Source: Apostichopus japonicus
Taxonomy: Eukaryota > Echinodermata > Holothuroidea > Aspidochirotida > Stichopodidae
Assembly (NCBI RefSeq): GCF_037975245.1
Contig: NC_092579.1
Span: 23,729,166 to 23,793,165 of the forward strand
Length of the DNA stretch: 64,000 bases
Direction of reading: 5' to 3'
In this document: piece after piece, positions 50,101 through 54,700 of the stretch
Layout: each line of letters begins with the position of its first letter
How positions within the stretch are numbered: position 1 is the first letter of the stretch
Made by a program: the position numbers and the translations under genes
The notes under the pieces: generated by a model
Told to the model about the DNA's origin: nothing
Database searches by the model: none
The model's input: the letters and a program-made list of their open reading frames with translations, nothing else

Positions 50101-51715
50101 TTCCACCAGGTAAATTCGACTTCTACGAGATGAACAGATACCAGCCGATCTTTGGTCCTCTGTTCTTCTTCAGCTTTGTTATGATAATGATCTTCATCCT
50201 CATGTCCATGTTCCTGTCCATCATCAACGCCGCCTTCAAGAAGGTCCGCATCGATAACGAGATGGAGGGCAACGAACTTGAGATGGTCAACTTCATCATG
50301 TCGAGATTCTTGACGTGGACCGGATTCTCTAAACGTCGGGTGGAGAAAGGAGTCAAGGCAAAGACCAAGTACATCGAAGGTGAGAGAGTGACTTTATCGG
50401 AAATATATTTATGTTCTCATGAAAACACAGTAATGGGATACTCAGATATAAATAGATATATTGGGTTTGAATGAGGAACTGAGTATCGATGAGTGGAAAC
50501 TGTTTTGTGTGTGTTGTGTTTTATACTTTGCACCAATCTTACCTGTGCCATGAATGCATTTTGTGAATATGATATTTAATGGTTTATTGTTTCATTGACA
50601 AAGTTACTTCCTTCAAGTCAAGAAAACAAAATCATTTACTGCTGGTTTGACGATTCCATCCTTCCATTGTGGATACAGGAAGAGTCATAACAGAAGTAAT
50701 ACCATTCCATATGTAACAGTGGTAAAGTAACCCTTATCGATGGACTTGCCAAAAGGCGACGAGCGCCATCTACTTTACTTTACTACTTTCTATGAGAATC
50801 ATTTGTTACTACTACTTCTTGTGAATGGTCTTCTCATCATTTTTACGGAGCCATTCCTATGTTTAACAAGATTGTGTTATATTCAGGGTCATTTCTTATT
50901 TGTTGTTTGTTTACCTTTAAATAAACACCGTAGCAACATGAACCTGTGTTTTGGTCGTTACACATAATATCTCTGAACTTTTGTGCATGTGTACTGTAAT
51001 GAGTTGTTTTAAGCATTACTAAAATATCATTACCTGGATGCCAGGTATGTTTCGTTGAAAACCTATAGAGTCCCTTCATGGAACTAAAACTGAACTGAGT
51101 TTGACCAAACTATGTTCACCAAAGAAACTCATAGCATGGTAGAAAGAAGAAGTTTGGAGTTCTTGATGTGCTATTGTGTTTCCAAGATTTTCAGACTCTC
51201 ATTTAAAGGTTGACCTCAAATGACCTCCACCAATTTCAATAGGGGTCTTGTACCCAACAAGCTTAATCTGCATACTAAAGATGTACCTTTTCAGTTATCA
51301 TATTCAAACAGTTTTCAGACTTTGACCTCAGTTGACCCCATTGAACTTCACAGAAAGCAGTAGGCTTTTTGTACTCAATAAGATAGATCCACTTACGAAG
51401 TTAGTCCACCATGAACTTTTTGAGTTTTTATTAGCTAGTTTACAGGCGTCACATACATACGCACACGCACACACGCCATAATACATAATTTCCTTTTGCC
51501 TCTGGCAAGGGATCAAATTTGAATAATGGGTTTTGACTGATACTGGATTCTCTTTACTTACAGGAATTGATCCTGTGACTCAAGACTGCGAGGAGCTACG
51601 AACCAAGCTAGACGACATGATCGGCCGCTTGCAGACATTTGTCGTTCAAGAGCGCCGAGAGGCATTTGGTCTCCGTGGTGATGAGGGGAAGGCAAGACGG
51701 ATATTCATCTCCTAG
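3727..51715 (+). CDS. PKD1-like: Polycystin-1 family receptor-channel gene, 34 exons, 5' incomplete
   Basis: Spliced product of 3179 residues to a TAG stop at 51713-51715; the start is missing. Exons: 3727-3926, 6091-6189, 13136-13271, 13862-13996, 15949-18954, 19481-19643, 20319-20414, 21380-21564, 22252-22446, 22876-23006, 23408-23558, 24570-24673, 25055-25180, 26101-26218, 26952-27088, 27241-27424, 28402-28508, 30475-30718, 31512-31637, 32171-32312, 32914-33112, 33490-33714, 34460-34547, 35330-35619, 37326-38270, 38837-39078, 39908-40085, 42834-43011, 44119-44241, 47159-47446, 47959-48281, 48711-48966, 50110-50379, 51564-51715. All junctions are GT-AG and every split codon joins in frame. 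Domains by residue: F5/8 type C about 35-146, PKD-like folds about 150-620 (WGDG near 551), REJ about 640-1500 with a typical block from 956, GAIN/GPS to 2015 with cleavage at HL|T 2011/2012, TM1 2039-2059, PLAT 2076-2190, ten more membrane segments and the TOP domain to about 3080, C-terminal helix. Family members act at cilia or the sperm surface as receptor subunits of channels. Assignment to PKD1 rather than PKD1L1, PKD1L2 or PKDREJ is not settled by domains. Confidence 0.93.
4376..4620. repeat. Dispersed repeat with short tandem tail, copy 2
   Basis: Starts with (CATT)n and shares ordered words with 2155-2440, such as tgaaaggaagt and actccctga. On the minus strand it would end in an (AATG)n tail, as many LINE-like elements do. 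Class not determined. Confidence 0.5.
4677..5836. mobile_element. Non-autonomous hAT element with 8-bp target duplication
   Basis: Ends are CAGGGTTGGC and GCCAACCCTG, perfect 10-bp inverted repeats followed by subterminal GGTTTTTACCGG motifs in both halves. The direct repeat ctactagg occurs immediately outside each end (4669-4676 and 5837-5844). An 8-bp duplication and CAGGG-type termini are the hallmark of hAT transposons. The 1160-bp interior has no transposase frame. The perfect duplication argues for a fairly recent insertion. Confidence 0.93.
6091..6189 (+). CDS. Exon 2: F5/8C domain core
   Basis: Residues 67-99, phase 0 at both ends, flanked by tttgacag and GTGAGT. It carries the strand with [11 protein letters not shown], matching the WVxxFxLxYS pattern of discoidin domains. 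Its 3' end is the seed of the imperfect tandem repeat that follows. Confidence 0.9.
6172..6283 (+). repeat. Tandem repeat seeded by the exon 2 donor
   Basis: The exon end plus donor (aactggatggatcagat|gtgagt...) is followed by two imperfect copies of about 45-50 bp (aactggatggatgtgatgtg..., aattggatgggtttgatgta...). Matching units reappear at 12931-12985, on the far side of the Penelope-like cluster, so the cluster lies inside this array. Confidence 0.75.
6331..6371 (-). ncRNA. Hammerhead-ribozyme-like motif at the 3' side of PLE 1
   Basis: Read on the minus strand: outer stem GUUGU/ACAAC closes perfectly; next to it stand the exact core CUGAUGA, a 4-bp stem (UCAC/GUGA) with loop UCAACGC, an A-rich joiner, and GUA directly before the ACAAC strand. 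That is the type I order helix I, core, helix II, core, cleavage triplet NUH, helix I. The second core element is AAA after the stem rather than a clean GAAA, so activity is uncertain. Penelope-like elements are known to carry minimal hammerheads. Confidence 0.6.
6380..8535 (-). pseudogene. Broken PLE 1 polyprotein (RT and GIY-YIG-like)
   Basis: Three open segments in different frames: 8535-7949, 8051-7146 and 7093-6380. One shift lies near 8045-8050, where the first frame loses similarity and the next gains it (VIEWFKNIQ). A second break lies near 7090-7145, beside a small direct duplication of a cctaacatc-type word. The RT catalytic box reads YNDD. Without an intact frame it cannot make a full protein. 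Confidence 0.85.
8540..8589. repeat. (TA)n tract between PLE 1 and PLE 2
   Basis: An almost pure TA run of about 50 bp that abuts the truncated 5' end of PLE 1. Similar tracts stand at 6284-6308, 11018-11040, about 11090-11130 and 12879-12904, at each boundary of the three retroelements. Confidence 0.95.
8718..8744 (-). ncRNA. Degenerate hammerhead-like hairpin, PLE 2 3' side
   Basis: Minus strand: CTGAAGA, an A, stem GAGC with loop CTGTTTT and stem GCTC, then GAAA. This has the hammerhead core elements CUGANGA and GAAA around helix II, with one extra A before the helix. The same arrangement recurs at 11131-11159, 28866 and 29440 with changed stem bases. Confidence 0.45.
8811..10990 (-). pseudogene. 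Broken PLE 2 polyprotein (RT and GIY-YIG)
   Basis: The protein is split across at least seven overlapping open segments in shifting frames between 10990 and 8811, plus an in-frame TGA-type stop near 10912. The order of motifs is preserved: N-terminal LSKGLNFCP, the [10 protein letters not shown] region, [26 protein letters not shown] and the C-terminal VIYLVYC/YIGES nuclease. The catalytic FIDD is present, but the frame is lost. Confidence 0.88.
11131..11159 (-). ncRNA. Degenerate hammerhead-like hairpin, PLE 3 3' side
   Basis: Minus strand: CTGAAGA, an A, stem GAGC, loop CGTGTTAAC, stem GCTC, then GAAA, directly against the (TA)n tract at about 11090-11130. Same position relative to the element's nuclease frame as in PLE 2. 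Confidence 0.45.
11183..12872 (-). pseudogene. Broken PLE 3 RT and GIY-YIG frame
   Basis: Three open segments: about 12872-12498, 12501-11542 and 11605-11183. Frameshifts lie near 12500, just after the YTNIP motif, and near 11590-11605 between RT and nuclease. The RT core with YIDD ([12 protein letters not shown]) is uninterrupted in the middle segment. Less decayed than PLE 2, as only two shifts are seen. Confidence 0.88.
12931..12985 (+). repeat. Right-hand remnant of the exon 2 donor repeat
   Basis: Contains gatgtaatgcat and aactggatggatgtgatgtg, words found at 6172-6283 on the other side of the retroelement cluster. It marks the distal side of the array into which the cluster was inserted. 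Confidence 0.7.
13136..13271 (+). CDS. Exon 3: end of F5/8C domain
   Basis: Residues 100-145. Starts in phase 0 after ttgacag, ends C|GTAAGT in phase 1. Contains [11 protein letters not shown] and [20 protein letters not shown], the canonical discoidin tail pattern FxGNxDxNTVV ... RxxPxxWxxHIxxRxExxG. Confidence 0.95.
13362..13490 (-). mobile_element. tRNA-derived SINE fragment
   Basis: On the minus strand the head reads GGCTGGATAGCTCGGTTGG with a box-A-like TAGCTCGGTTGG, followed at tRNA spacing by box-B-like GGTTCTAATCC. The part at 13420-13485 (gatccctacagcca ... cagtaccttgcat) recurs at about 36330-36395. It is a SINE relic in intron 3, not a tRNA gene, as no cloverleaf acceptor stem is seen. 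Confidence 0.6.
13862..13996 (+). CDS. Exon 4: linker and first PKD-like fold
   Basis: Residues 145-190. Completes a Gln codon (C|AG) after tttacag and ends G|GTGAGT. Encodes a beta-rich segment ([19 protein letters not shown]) following the discoidin domain. Confidence 0.9.
13997..15948. other. Intron 4: A/T-rich, diverged repeats, no gene
   Basis: At about 14200-14480 two or three diverged copies of a roughly 120-bp unit occur (words such as cacatcagaaa-tcatca and ccataatttacagcaa). At 14960-15030 AGGTCA-type words resemble the repeat at 970-1640. No conserved coding or RNA gene was recognised in the remainder. Confidence 0.6.
15949..18954 (+). CDS. Exon 5: giant exon with PKD-like repeats and REJ module start
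   Basis: Residues 190-1192, 3006 bp uninterrupted. Carries repeated Ig-like PKD folds (a clear one at about 535-600 with VDWGDGES and [13 protein letters not shown]) and many NxT/S sites. The start of a typical REJ block lies at about 956-1150 ([67 protein letters not shown]). GA entry and G|GTGAGT exit fit the neighbours. Confidence 0.95.
19481..19643 (+). CDS. Exon 6: REJ module
   Basis: Residues 1192-1246. Acceptor gccaaaag, donor AG|GTGAAA. Contains [14 protein letters not shown], a typical REJ strand before the I-x-x-R-C-x-x-N-C motif. Confidence 0.92.
20319..20414 (+). CDS. Exon 7: REJ module Cys motif
   Basis: Residues 1247-1278. Split Arg codon [19 protein letters not shown] matches the REJ signature RCxxNCxxxINPxxRL. 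Confidence 0.95.
20960..21300 (+). repeat. Diverged ~31-bp minisatellite in intron 7
   Basis: About ten diverged units of the type GGTTAATGGAGGTCCGGATA followed by ATCyAkGATCC. It stops about 80 bp before the exon 8 acceptor and so is not anchored to the splice site. Confidence 0.8.
21380..21564 (+). CDS. Exon 8: REJ module
   Basis: Residues 1279-1340. Split Arg AG|A at entry, G|GTAAGT at exit. Contains [15 protein letters not shown] and GEGTFSM-like [16 protein letters not shown] typical of REJ strands. Confidence 0.93.
22252..22446 (+). CDS. Exon 9: REJ module
   Basis: Residues 1341-1405. Entry after ctcttccag with split Ala; exit G|GTATTA, a weaker donor. Contains [20 protein letters not shown] and [16 protein letters not shown], matching the GxCxxxPxxGxALxTxFxxxCxxWxDxxxPLxYxF pattern of REJ. 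Confidence 0.93.
22876..23006 (+). CDS. Exon 10: end of REJ-like region
   Basis: Residues 1406-1448. Split Asp G|AT, phase 0 exit at AAG|GTGAGC. Contains [16 protein letters not shown], the I-x-V-x-D-x-x-G-A strand that closes REJ modules. Confidence 0.92.
23408..23558 (+). CDS. Exon 11: helical region after REJ
   Basis: Residues 1449-1499. Phase 0 entry after aatcag, exit A|GTAAGC. Predicted helical stretch ([18 protein letters not shown]), consistent with the N-terminal helical part of the GAIN domain. Confidence 0.88.
24570..24673 (+). CDS. Exon 12: GAIN helical region
   Basis: Residues 1500-1533. Split Arg A|GA at entry, phase 0 at ACC|GTAAGT. Short acidic segment with [17 protein letters not shown]; no named motif on its own. 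Confidence 0.82.
25055..25180 (+). CDS. Exon 13: GAIN helical region
   Basis: Residues 1534-1575, phase 0 at both ends, after ccccgacag and before GTAGGA. Helical, Ala/Glu-rich ([20 protein letters not shown]). Confidence 0.85.
25306..25510 (+). mobile_element. tRNA-derived SINE in intron 13
   Basis: A tRNA-like head of about 70 bp with box-A-like TTAGCTCTGGTTAAC and box-B-like AGATCGAGTCACTCC, then an unrelated body to about 25510. Lack of a proper acceptor stem and the attached body argue for a SINE rather than a functional tRNA. Confidence 0.55.
25575..25665 (+). repeat. 16-bp minisatellite
   Basis: About six units of the type AGAGATCATTTTAG with later drift to GATAGACCATTT. Intronic. 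Confidence 0.85.
26101..26218 (+). CDS. Exon 14: GAIN helical region
   Basis: Residues 1576-1615. Phase 0 entry after tttttcag, exit G|GTATGG. Helical ([20 protein letters not shown]), typical of the region before the GPS. Confidence 0.9.
26952..27088 (+). CDS. Exon 15: GAIN helical region
   Basis: Residues 1616-1660. Split Asp G|AC, phase 0 exit at TTG|GTATTT. Rich in Asp/Glu near its end ([18 protein letters not shown]). Confidence 0.9.
27241..27424 (+). CDS. Exon 16: GAIN region; its end is tandemly copied
   Basis: Residues 1661-1722. Entry after gttttgacag, exit G|GTGAGC. The last ~53 coding bases and the donor are copied three more times in the intron. Continuing through the intron would meet TAA within six codons, so the first donor is the coding one. 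Confidence 0.92.
27372..28056 (+). repeat. Four tandem copies (~171-189 bp) of exon 16 end plus donor
   Basis: Units begin near 27372, 27561, 27736 and 27907. Each starts with GGGCATCACGGTAGCCTGC-like coding sequence, carries a donor-like site (27425 gtgagc, 27614 gtgagc, 27789 gtgagc, 27960 gtgagc) and then intron sequence with a GAGAGA tract. Copies 2-4 differ from the exon by few bases, indicating recent duplication. No acceptor precedes copies 2-4, so they are not full extra exons. Confidence 0.95.
28402..28508 (+). CDS. Exon 17: GAIN beta region
   Basis: Residues 1723-1757. Split Val G|TC, phase 0 exit at GAT|GTAAGA. Contains [10 protein letters not shown] and SATVWVVD, beta strands of the GAIN fold. 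Confidence 0.9.
28850..28982 (+). mobile_element. Penelope-type terminal fragment, left arm of inverted pair
   Basis: Contains CTGAAGA, an A, GATCC, a TGCTA loop, GGATC and GAAAC (hammerhead-like, from 28866), followed by a T-rich segment. The same sequence occurs inverted at 29340-29466. The downstream words lie in the same order in both arms (gtggataa, gctaacagttttattttatt). Confidence 0.7.
29340..29466 (-). mobile_element. Penelope-type terminal fragment, right arm of inverted pair
   Basis: Reverse complement of the arm at 28850-28982 with modest divergence; the hammerhead-like core has drifted from GAAAC to AAAAC. The ~360 bp between the arms have no recognised frame. The pair could be two solo terminal repeats in opposite orientation or a foldback-like element. 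Confidence 0.7.
29840..30267. mobile_element. Short non-autonomous hAT element with 8-bp target duplication
   Basis: Ends CAGGGGTTCCC and GGGGAACCCTG (inverted), with subterminal GGGGGTTC words in both halves. Outside stand perfect direct repeats gcctagag at 29832-29839 and 30268-30275. Termini of this type are typical of hAT (Charlie-like) MITEs. 428 bp, no frame. Confidence 0.93.
30475..30718 (+). CDS. Exon 18: GAIN beta region
   Basis: Residues 1758-1839. Phase 0 entry after acttgatag, exit T|GTAAGT. Contains [15 protein letters not shown]-like [15 protein letters not shown]; pattern typical of polycystin-1 extracellular juxtamembrane region. Confidence 0.92.
30745..31245 (+). repeat. ~31-bp minisatellite starting near the exon 18 donor
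   Basis: About 16 units of the type GTACACACCAGCTATACGTA plus GGGGTAGAGGT, beginning about 27 bp after the GTAAGT donor. Unit variants read CGTAAGG, CGTAGGG or TGTAGGG and so resemble weak donors. The 265-residue minus-strand frame over it is a repeat artefact. Confidence 0.95.
31392..31430. repeat. (TA)n microsatellite
   Basis: TA run with two TTA interruptions, in intron 18. Confidence 0.9.
31512..31637 (+). CDS. Exon 19: GAIN beta region
   Basis: Residues 1840-1881. Split Tyr T|AC at entry, exit T|GTAAGA. Contains [16 protein letters not shown], a strand rich in hydrophobics. Confidence 0.9.
31873..32170 (+). repeat. ~155-bp tandem duplication ending at the exon 20 acceptor
   Basis: Two copies (about 31873-32025 and 32026-32170) share a ccatccttctgtaaccatag word and downstream bases. 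The second copy ends in the used acceptor ttcttgtag; the first ends in the acceptor-like tatcttaag. Confidence 0.85.
32171..32312 (+). CDS. Exon 20: GAIN region, furin-like basic run
   Basis: Residues 1882-1928. Split Phe T|TT at entry, exit TT|GTGAGT. Contains the basic run [10 protein letters not shown], which could be a proprotein-convertase site, and Cys residues CDLV and TECFFDN. Confidence 0.9.
32914..33112 (+). CDS. Exon 21: GAIN, start of GPS motif
   Basis: Residues 1929-1994. Split Leu TT|A at entry, phase 0 exit after GGCTGCAAG. Ends [18 protein letters not shown], the first Cys-Trp-Cys part of a GPS motif. Confidence 0.94.
33230..33489 (+). repeat. ~29-bp minisatellite ending at the exon 22 acceptor
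   Basis: About eight units of the type ATGTTATTGGCAGTGATGTC plus TTTATTTTG. The last, partial unit atgttctag is the acceptor used. Each full unit holds a T-rich stretch followed by TTGGCAG, so each resembles a 3' splice site. Confidence 0.93.
33490..33714 (+). CDS. Exon 22: GPS cleavage site and TM1
   Basis: Residues 1995-2069, phase 0 both ends. [12 protein letters not shown] completes the GPS; cleavage in this family is between L and T, here bases 33540/33541. TM1 is about 2039-2059 ([19 protein letters not shown]), followed by basic KKDKR on the cytosolic side. Confidence 0.96.
34460..34547 (+). CDS. Exon 23: start of PLAT domain
   Basis: Residues 2070-2099. Phase 0 entry after gttccacag, exit [23 protein letters not shown] is the first strand of a PLAT/LH2 domain. 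Confidence 0.94.
35330..35619 (+). CDS. Exon 24: PLAT domain
   Basis: Residues 2099-2195. Split Gly G|GT, phase 0 exit. Contains [41 protein letters not shown] and [12 protein letters not shown], the classical PLAT pattern of polycystin-1 proteins. Acts as a membrane- and lipid-contacting cytosolic domain between TM1 and TM2. Confidence 0.96.
35635..36000 (-). repeat. Dispersed retroelement-like repeat with (AAT)n end
   Basis: Begins with (AATAAT)n, then gacttgtatagcgcc and cactgctcaaggcgcctt, words familiar from abundant dispersed repeats of marine invertebrates, and acttgttccagagataagag. In the minus direction it would end in an (ATT)n tail, as LINE/SINE 3' ends do. Class not fixed. Confidence 0.5.
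36270..36400. repeat. SINE-like fragment related to 13362-13490
   Basis: Shares the ordered words atccctatacagcc, ttgctggggggc and agccacagtatcttgcat with 13430-13485. A degenerate relic in intron 24. Confidence 0.5.
36590..36740 (-). mobile_element. tRNA-derived SINE fragment
   Basis: On the minus strand the head reads GGGTTGGGTAGCACAGTTGG with a box-A-like element; the box B region is decayed (CTTATAATCC). Resembles the head of the fragment at 13362. Confidence 0.45.
37326..38270 (+). CDS. Exon 25: TM2-TM5 with large cytosolic loop
   Basis: Residues 2196-2510, phase 0 at both ends. Holds TM2 ([17 protein letters not shown]), TM3 ([19 protein letters not shown]), a ~130-residue basic and Ser/Asp-rich cytosolic loop, TM4 ([20 protein letters not shown]) and part of TM5. 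The 254-residue frame on the opposite strand is a shadow. Confidence 0.96.
38837..39078 (+). CDS. Exon 26: end of TM5 and acidic cytosolic loop
   Basis: Residues 2511-2591. Entry after atcggttag. Begins [14 protein letters not shown], completing TM5, then an acidic loop ([27 protein letters not shown]). Exit at CTCAG|GTTTTG, a weak donor chosen because it joins exon 27 in frame as AG|G. Confidence 0.88.
39908..40085 (+). CDS. Exon 27: TM6 and start of TOP domain
   Basis: Residues 2591-2650. Entry after actcaag, phase 0 exit at [32 protein letters not shown] is TM6; [15 protein letters not shown] matches the start of the polycystin extracellular domain. Its last bases are the first unit of the 61-bp array. 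Confidence 0.95.
40078..41835 (+). repeat. 61-bp minisatellite, 29 copies, each with the exon 27 donor
   Basis: Twenty-nine near-identical 60-61-bp units run from the exon 27 end. Nearly every unit carries AACATGGTATGTTTCGG, that is the last six coding bases plus the donor. Variants: GGGTGG versus GGGGTGG (unit length 60 or 61), AAATAG versus AAAAG, one AACGTG. The array ends in a diverged unit at about 41800-41835. Long frames on both strands here are artefacts. Confidence 0.98.
41909..42273 (-). mobile_element. TTAA-bounded MITE, family A copy 2
   Basis: Reverse-oriented copy of the element at 209-564, TTAA at both ends and the same inverted termini. Lies between the 61-bp array and exon 28. 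Confidence 0.88.
42834..43011 (+). CDS. Exon 28: TOP domain
   Basis: Residues 2651-2710. Phase 0 entry after cttgttag, exit [26 protein letters not shown] and [15 protein letters not shown] match the polycystin domain of TRPP and PKD1 proteins. Confidence 0.96.
44119..44241 (+). CDS. Exon 29: TOP domain Cys segment
   Basis: Residues 2710-2751. Split Gly G|GG, exit G|GTAGGT. Two Cys ([16 protein letters not shown]) and YYNESWEL fit the polycystin domain. The donor seeds the ~53-bp array that fills the intron. Confidence 0.93.
44236..46570 (+). repeat. ~53-bp minisatellite seeded by the exon 29 donor
   Basis: Starts at the junction CCAGGTAGGTTACC and repeats CAGGTAGGTTACCTCTAAGC plus about 33 more bases. 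About 24 units precede and eight or nine more diverged ones follow a MITE at 45486-46050. A higher-order period of about 476 bp is visible (the variant GGTTGGTTACCC recurs at 44717 and 45193). Confidence 0.96.
45486..46050. mobile_element. TTAA-flanked MITE, family B, inside the 53-bp array
   Basis: Termini AGGATTGGTTCAG and CTGAACCAATCCT form a 13-bp perfect inverted repeat, flanked by TTAA on both sides (45482-45485, 46051-46054). Two internal GATGTGACGTCACA-like words form a further inversion. No transposase. It interrupts the array and so is younger than the array's first expansion. Confidence 0.92.
47159..47446 (+). CDS. Exon 30: TOP domain end and TM7
   Basis: Residues 2751-2847. Split Gly G|GG, exit [29 protein letters not shown] and [21 protein letters not shown] are hallmark polycystin-domain motifs; [11 protein letters not shown] begins TM7. 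Confidence 0.97.
47475..47740 (+). repeat. ~17-bp minisatellite just after the exon 30 donor
   Basis: About 15 units of CTCACCTTACCTCCCTC. Read in reverse complement each unit is GAGGGAGGTAAGGTGAG, which contains GGGAGGTAAG, the same ten bases as the exon 30 junction GGGAG|GTAAG, but inverted. Confidence 0.93.
47959..48281 (+). CDS. Exon 31: TM8 and TM9
   Basis: Residues 2847-2954. Split Gly, phase 0 exit. [20 protein letters not shown] (TM8), [19 protein letters not shown] linker, [20 protein letters not shown] (TM9). Confidence 0.97.
48711..48966 (+). CDS. Exon 32: TM10 and start of pore region
   Basis: Residues 2955-3040. Entry after cgtccaatag, exit [45 protein letters not shown] (TM10), then [19 protein letters not shown], the pore-helix region of the polycystin channel fold. 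Confidence 0.96.
50110..50379 (+). CDS. Exon 33: last membrane segment
   Basis: Residues 3040-3130. Split Gly [23 protein letters not shown] then [12 protein letters not shown] is the terminal TM11 (S6), followed by a cytosolic tail rich in Glu and Lys. Confidence 0.97.
51180..51530 (-). repeat. Dispersed repeat, reverse copy of the 970-1640 family
   Basis: Read on the minus strand it gives the palindrome TTGCC...GGCAAAAGGAA, a GT run, then AGGTCAAAGTCTG and GAGGTCATTTGAGGTCA words in the order seen at 970-1640. Confidence 0.6.
51564..51715 (+). CDS. Exon 34: C-terminal cytosolic helix and stop
   Basis: Residues 3130-3179 and TAG. Split Gly G|GA at entry. [20 protein letters not shown] has heptad-like hydrophobics and may form a short coiled coil, as in polycystin tails that bind TRPP2. 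Confidence 0.94.
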
Positions 51716-54700
51716 GTTTATATCTCATAAACAGTCCATAAAGATTTATTTATATAGTGTGTAGTTTGGATGTAATTCTTAATGTGTAAACATGTAGGAG
51801 CGTTGTGCCGCAGCATCAGGCTTTATGTTATATTCTACTGCAATGATGTGAAAATAGCTCCAATTCAACATTGTTAATCCAATACCAGCTTTATACAGAT
51901 GTGCACCTATCTTGACAGCACCCACCATGGACCCACCGTGGACCCACCATGTACCCACATGAACCCACCATGTATCACAGGATTTCATTCAGCAATTTCC
52001 ATCGTTTTCATATCTGGGAAGCCTTTCATGTAAATTTTCACCTCTTTAGATATTTCTCAAGTGAAAAAAGACAAAACCTGACATTTTTGTTGTCATGGTG
52101 TATGTATCCTGATAATCATAAATCATATCAAAATCAGTCAATGTATTAAATAATGTATTCTTTGCAGATAATAATCTCAAGGCTGCTGTTGCTATAGTAA
52201 CATGCATGTTGATGTTGGAGGCAAGCCTGATGACCTTTAACCCCAAGTAATCTTTCAGATGTGAATTTATGTGCAATAATACTGACAATGCTAAACAAAA
52301 ATTAGCAGACAAAAGCAAGATTTTGCTTGGTGAGAGTTTTTTATTTGTACTTTTCTTAAAAAAGAAAATCATGTACTCTTCATTTTTTTTCCCTTCTTTA
52401 CAAGCATAAAACCTATCTTTATACATAATACACAACCCATGTACATTGTTATTTCTATGTTATTACTAAACAACTTGTCTCTTATCCAAAACTTTTCAAT
52501 CATTAATTTGCATATTTCATGATAATGAATCAATTTATTCCTGCTTTTCCTATGAAAGCATCTGAACACATTAAATATATGATACACTTGAAGCCCTCTA
52601 TAACATATTACATATAATCATTTCTACACCTTGACACTGAAATACCATTTTTTTTTATCCTGAATCACACAGATAAAGAAACTGCCACAACACCACCGGC
52701 ACATAGCTTTGCCATTACACTTCTAATCTCAAAGTTCTTTCTCAGACAAATTAAAAATGTCAAAGTCCTTCTGATTAGTGAGGCTTGTAAATGGCAAGGG
52801 TTGGTTCATTCCATCACACAGCTTTCTATATATGCATACCATGGTAATTATATGCATACATGGCATACCATGGTAATTACCACCTGTATATGACCATGTT
52901 CCAATTATGTTAAGTTACATTCACATAATGTTAAGTGAAACAATTCCTTGTTTAAGTTTCAAATCTTCTAATACAAACACTGCCATGACATCCCTTCATC
53001 TCTCCTAAGGTAAATAAACTCACAATCTCTTCAACAGAGGAGAAAATTACTTGCTGGGATAAAAAAAAAAGGATCCTTCAACTTTGCAAATGTTGGTTTG
53101 CATTCACTTTCATTATGAATCTGATTTCCTACTTTCAAAATTATTTCCTCATTTACAAATATTTGTGATGAACATGTCCACAATATCTCCCCCTCCCCCT
53201 CACTTACCCTTCTATAAATGTCTTAATTCATTGTAATGGGAGTTTGTATGCATCTTATTATTTACTGTTAGAGCTGCAAATACATCAAGGTTTCTTTCCT
53301 GGAGTAGCAGCCCAGTGTTTTCCTAACAAATGTTAAATCTTTGACATCAGTTAAAAAGACTTACAAAGCAGCCAAACCTTTGCGTTTACTTTGCATTTTC
53401 TTGCAACCAGACATAACTTAACTGCATTTTTAATGCATTAATTGATTTTTGCGTGGAGCGAGTTTTATAGTGTTATCGATGCCACGGTGGATAAATGAAG
53501 AGATTACATACACCAATAATATCCATCACCAGGTAGGTAATGAGTAAAGTTAAACGCCCCCCTCTATTTAAGCTGAGGTTATAGCCAGAGTACATACCTT
53601 CAATGAGTATTTGAATGTGAATAGATTCCAAACACCCTTTAATATCCCTACCATATCACTAAATATAAAAGTCTTCACTTACATTATCATCCCAAAATTT
53701 TAACTGATATTATGTTATAATTTGATTTTAAAAAAAAACTGATAAAATAAAAATTTAAATTAAAGAATTTTTCAAGGTTAATTCAAAGGTCATGAATATT
53801 CAAAGATGCAAGGAAATCAAAAGGTAAAGAAATCCGACCAAGATGGCTTTGAACTGATTATGTCATCTTGTAGTAATGTTACCTGTTATGGAAGCAGACT
53901 AGCATTGGAACCATATAGAAGATTCATTTATCCTACTCTTAAAGGCATTGAAGACTCGCCCCAAACCGTGTGCGGCCCTCTAAAAAATTTAACTCTCCGT
54001 TGCTTGCAAGTGACGTTTTGTTCATGTCGCTACAAAATGCAGACAGTAATGAAACGTGATACCTTGTTATCTTTAGCTGGACCTGAGATGTCCATCGCTG
54101 CTACGTACACTGTCTTGTGGGTATTGCCCATAGCTGCATGTATTGACTACACTAGTGTCTAATTAGGGACAGTAGCAAGCGGTGTGTGTATTTTCTGGGA
54201 TCGATGGTGGTGTTTAACACTTCTGTTACGCCTCATTCGAAGCTCTGTCAGATTACCGGCATCAGAAGTTTCTTTGTGCACTAGTCTTCACTCCCTTTAA
54301 GCTATTTTACTAATTAAACACAAAATGGTAAATTGCTCATGTCAGGATCTGCTAGGAAAACTTTAAAAAAAAAACTGCACTGAACCAGTGAATGTACTCC
54401 AGCTTAAATATGAGAATATGAAATATGTCCTAATACTGTAATGTTACCTTTATAAAGCTCTGCATAGACTCTATTTATGCACCTTGAATGAATTGGTTCA
54501 TCTCTTTTACCTATGGAAGGGCTTGATACTACTGGGTTCTGTACTTTAATGCGTAAAACATAAAATTTGAATGATTTACACAGCTTGCCTTTAACTGCTG
54601 GCTGCTGCTGTTATTCAGATCACCAATACCCTACTAAGTCAAGATGCATGTTTATTTTAGAACCATTTCAAACAGCTGCTTTCAGATTCATCCTCCCTCA

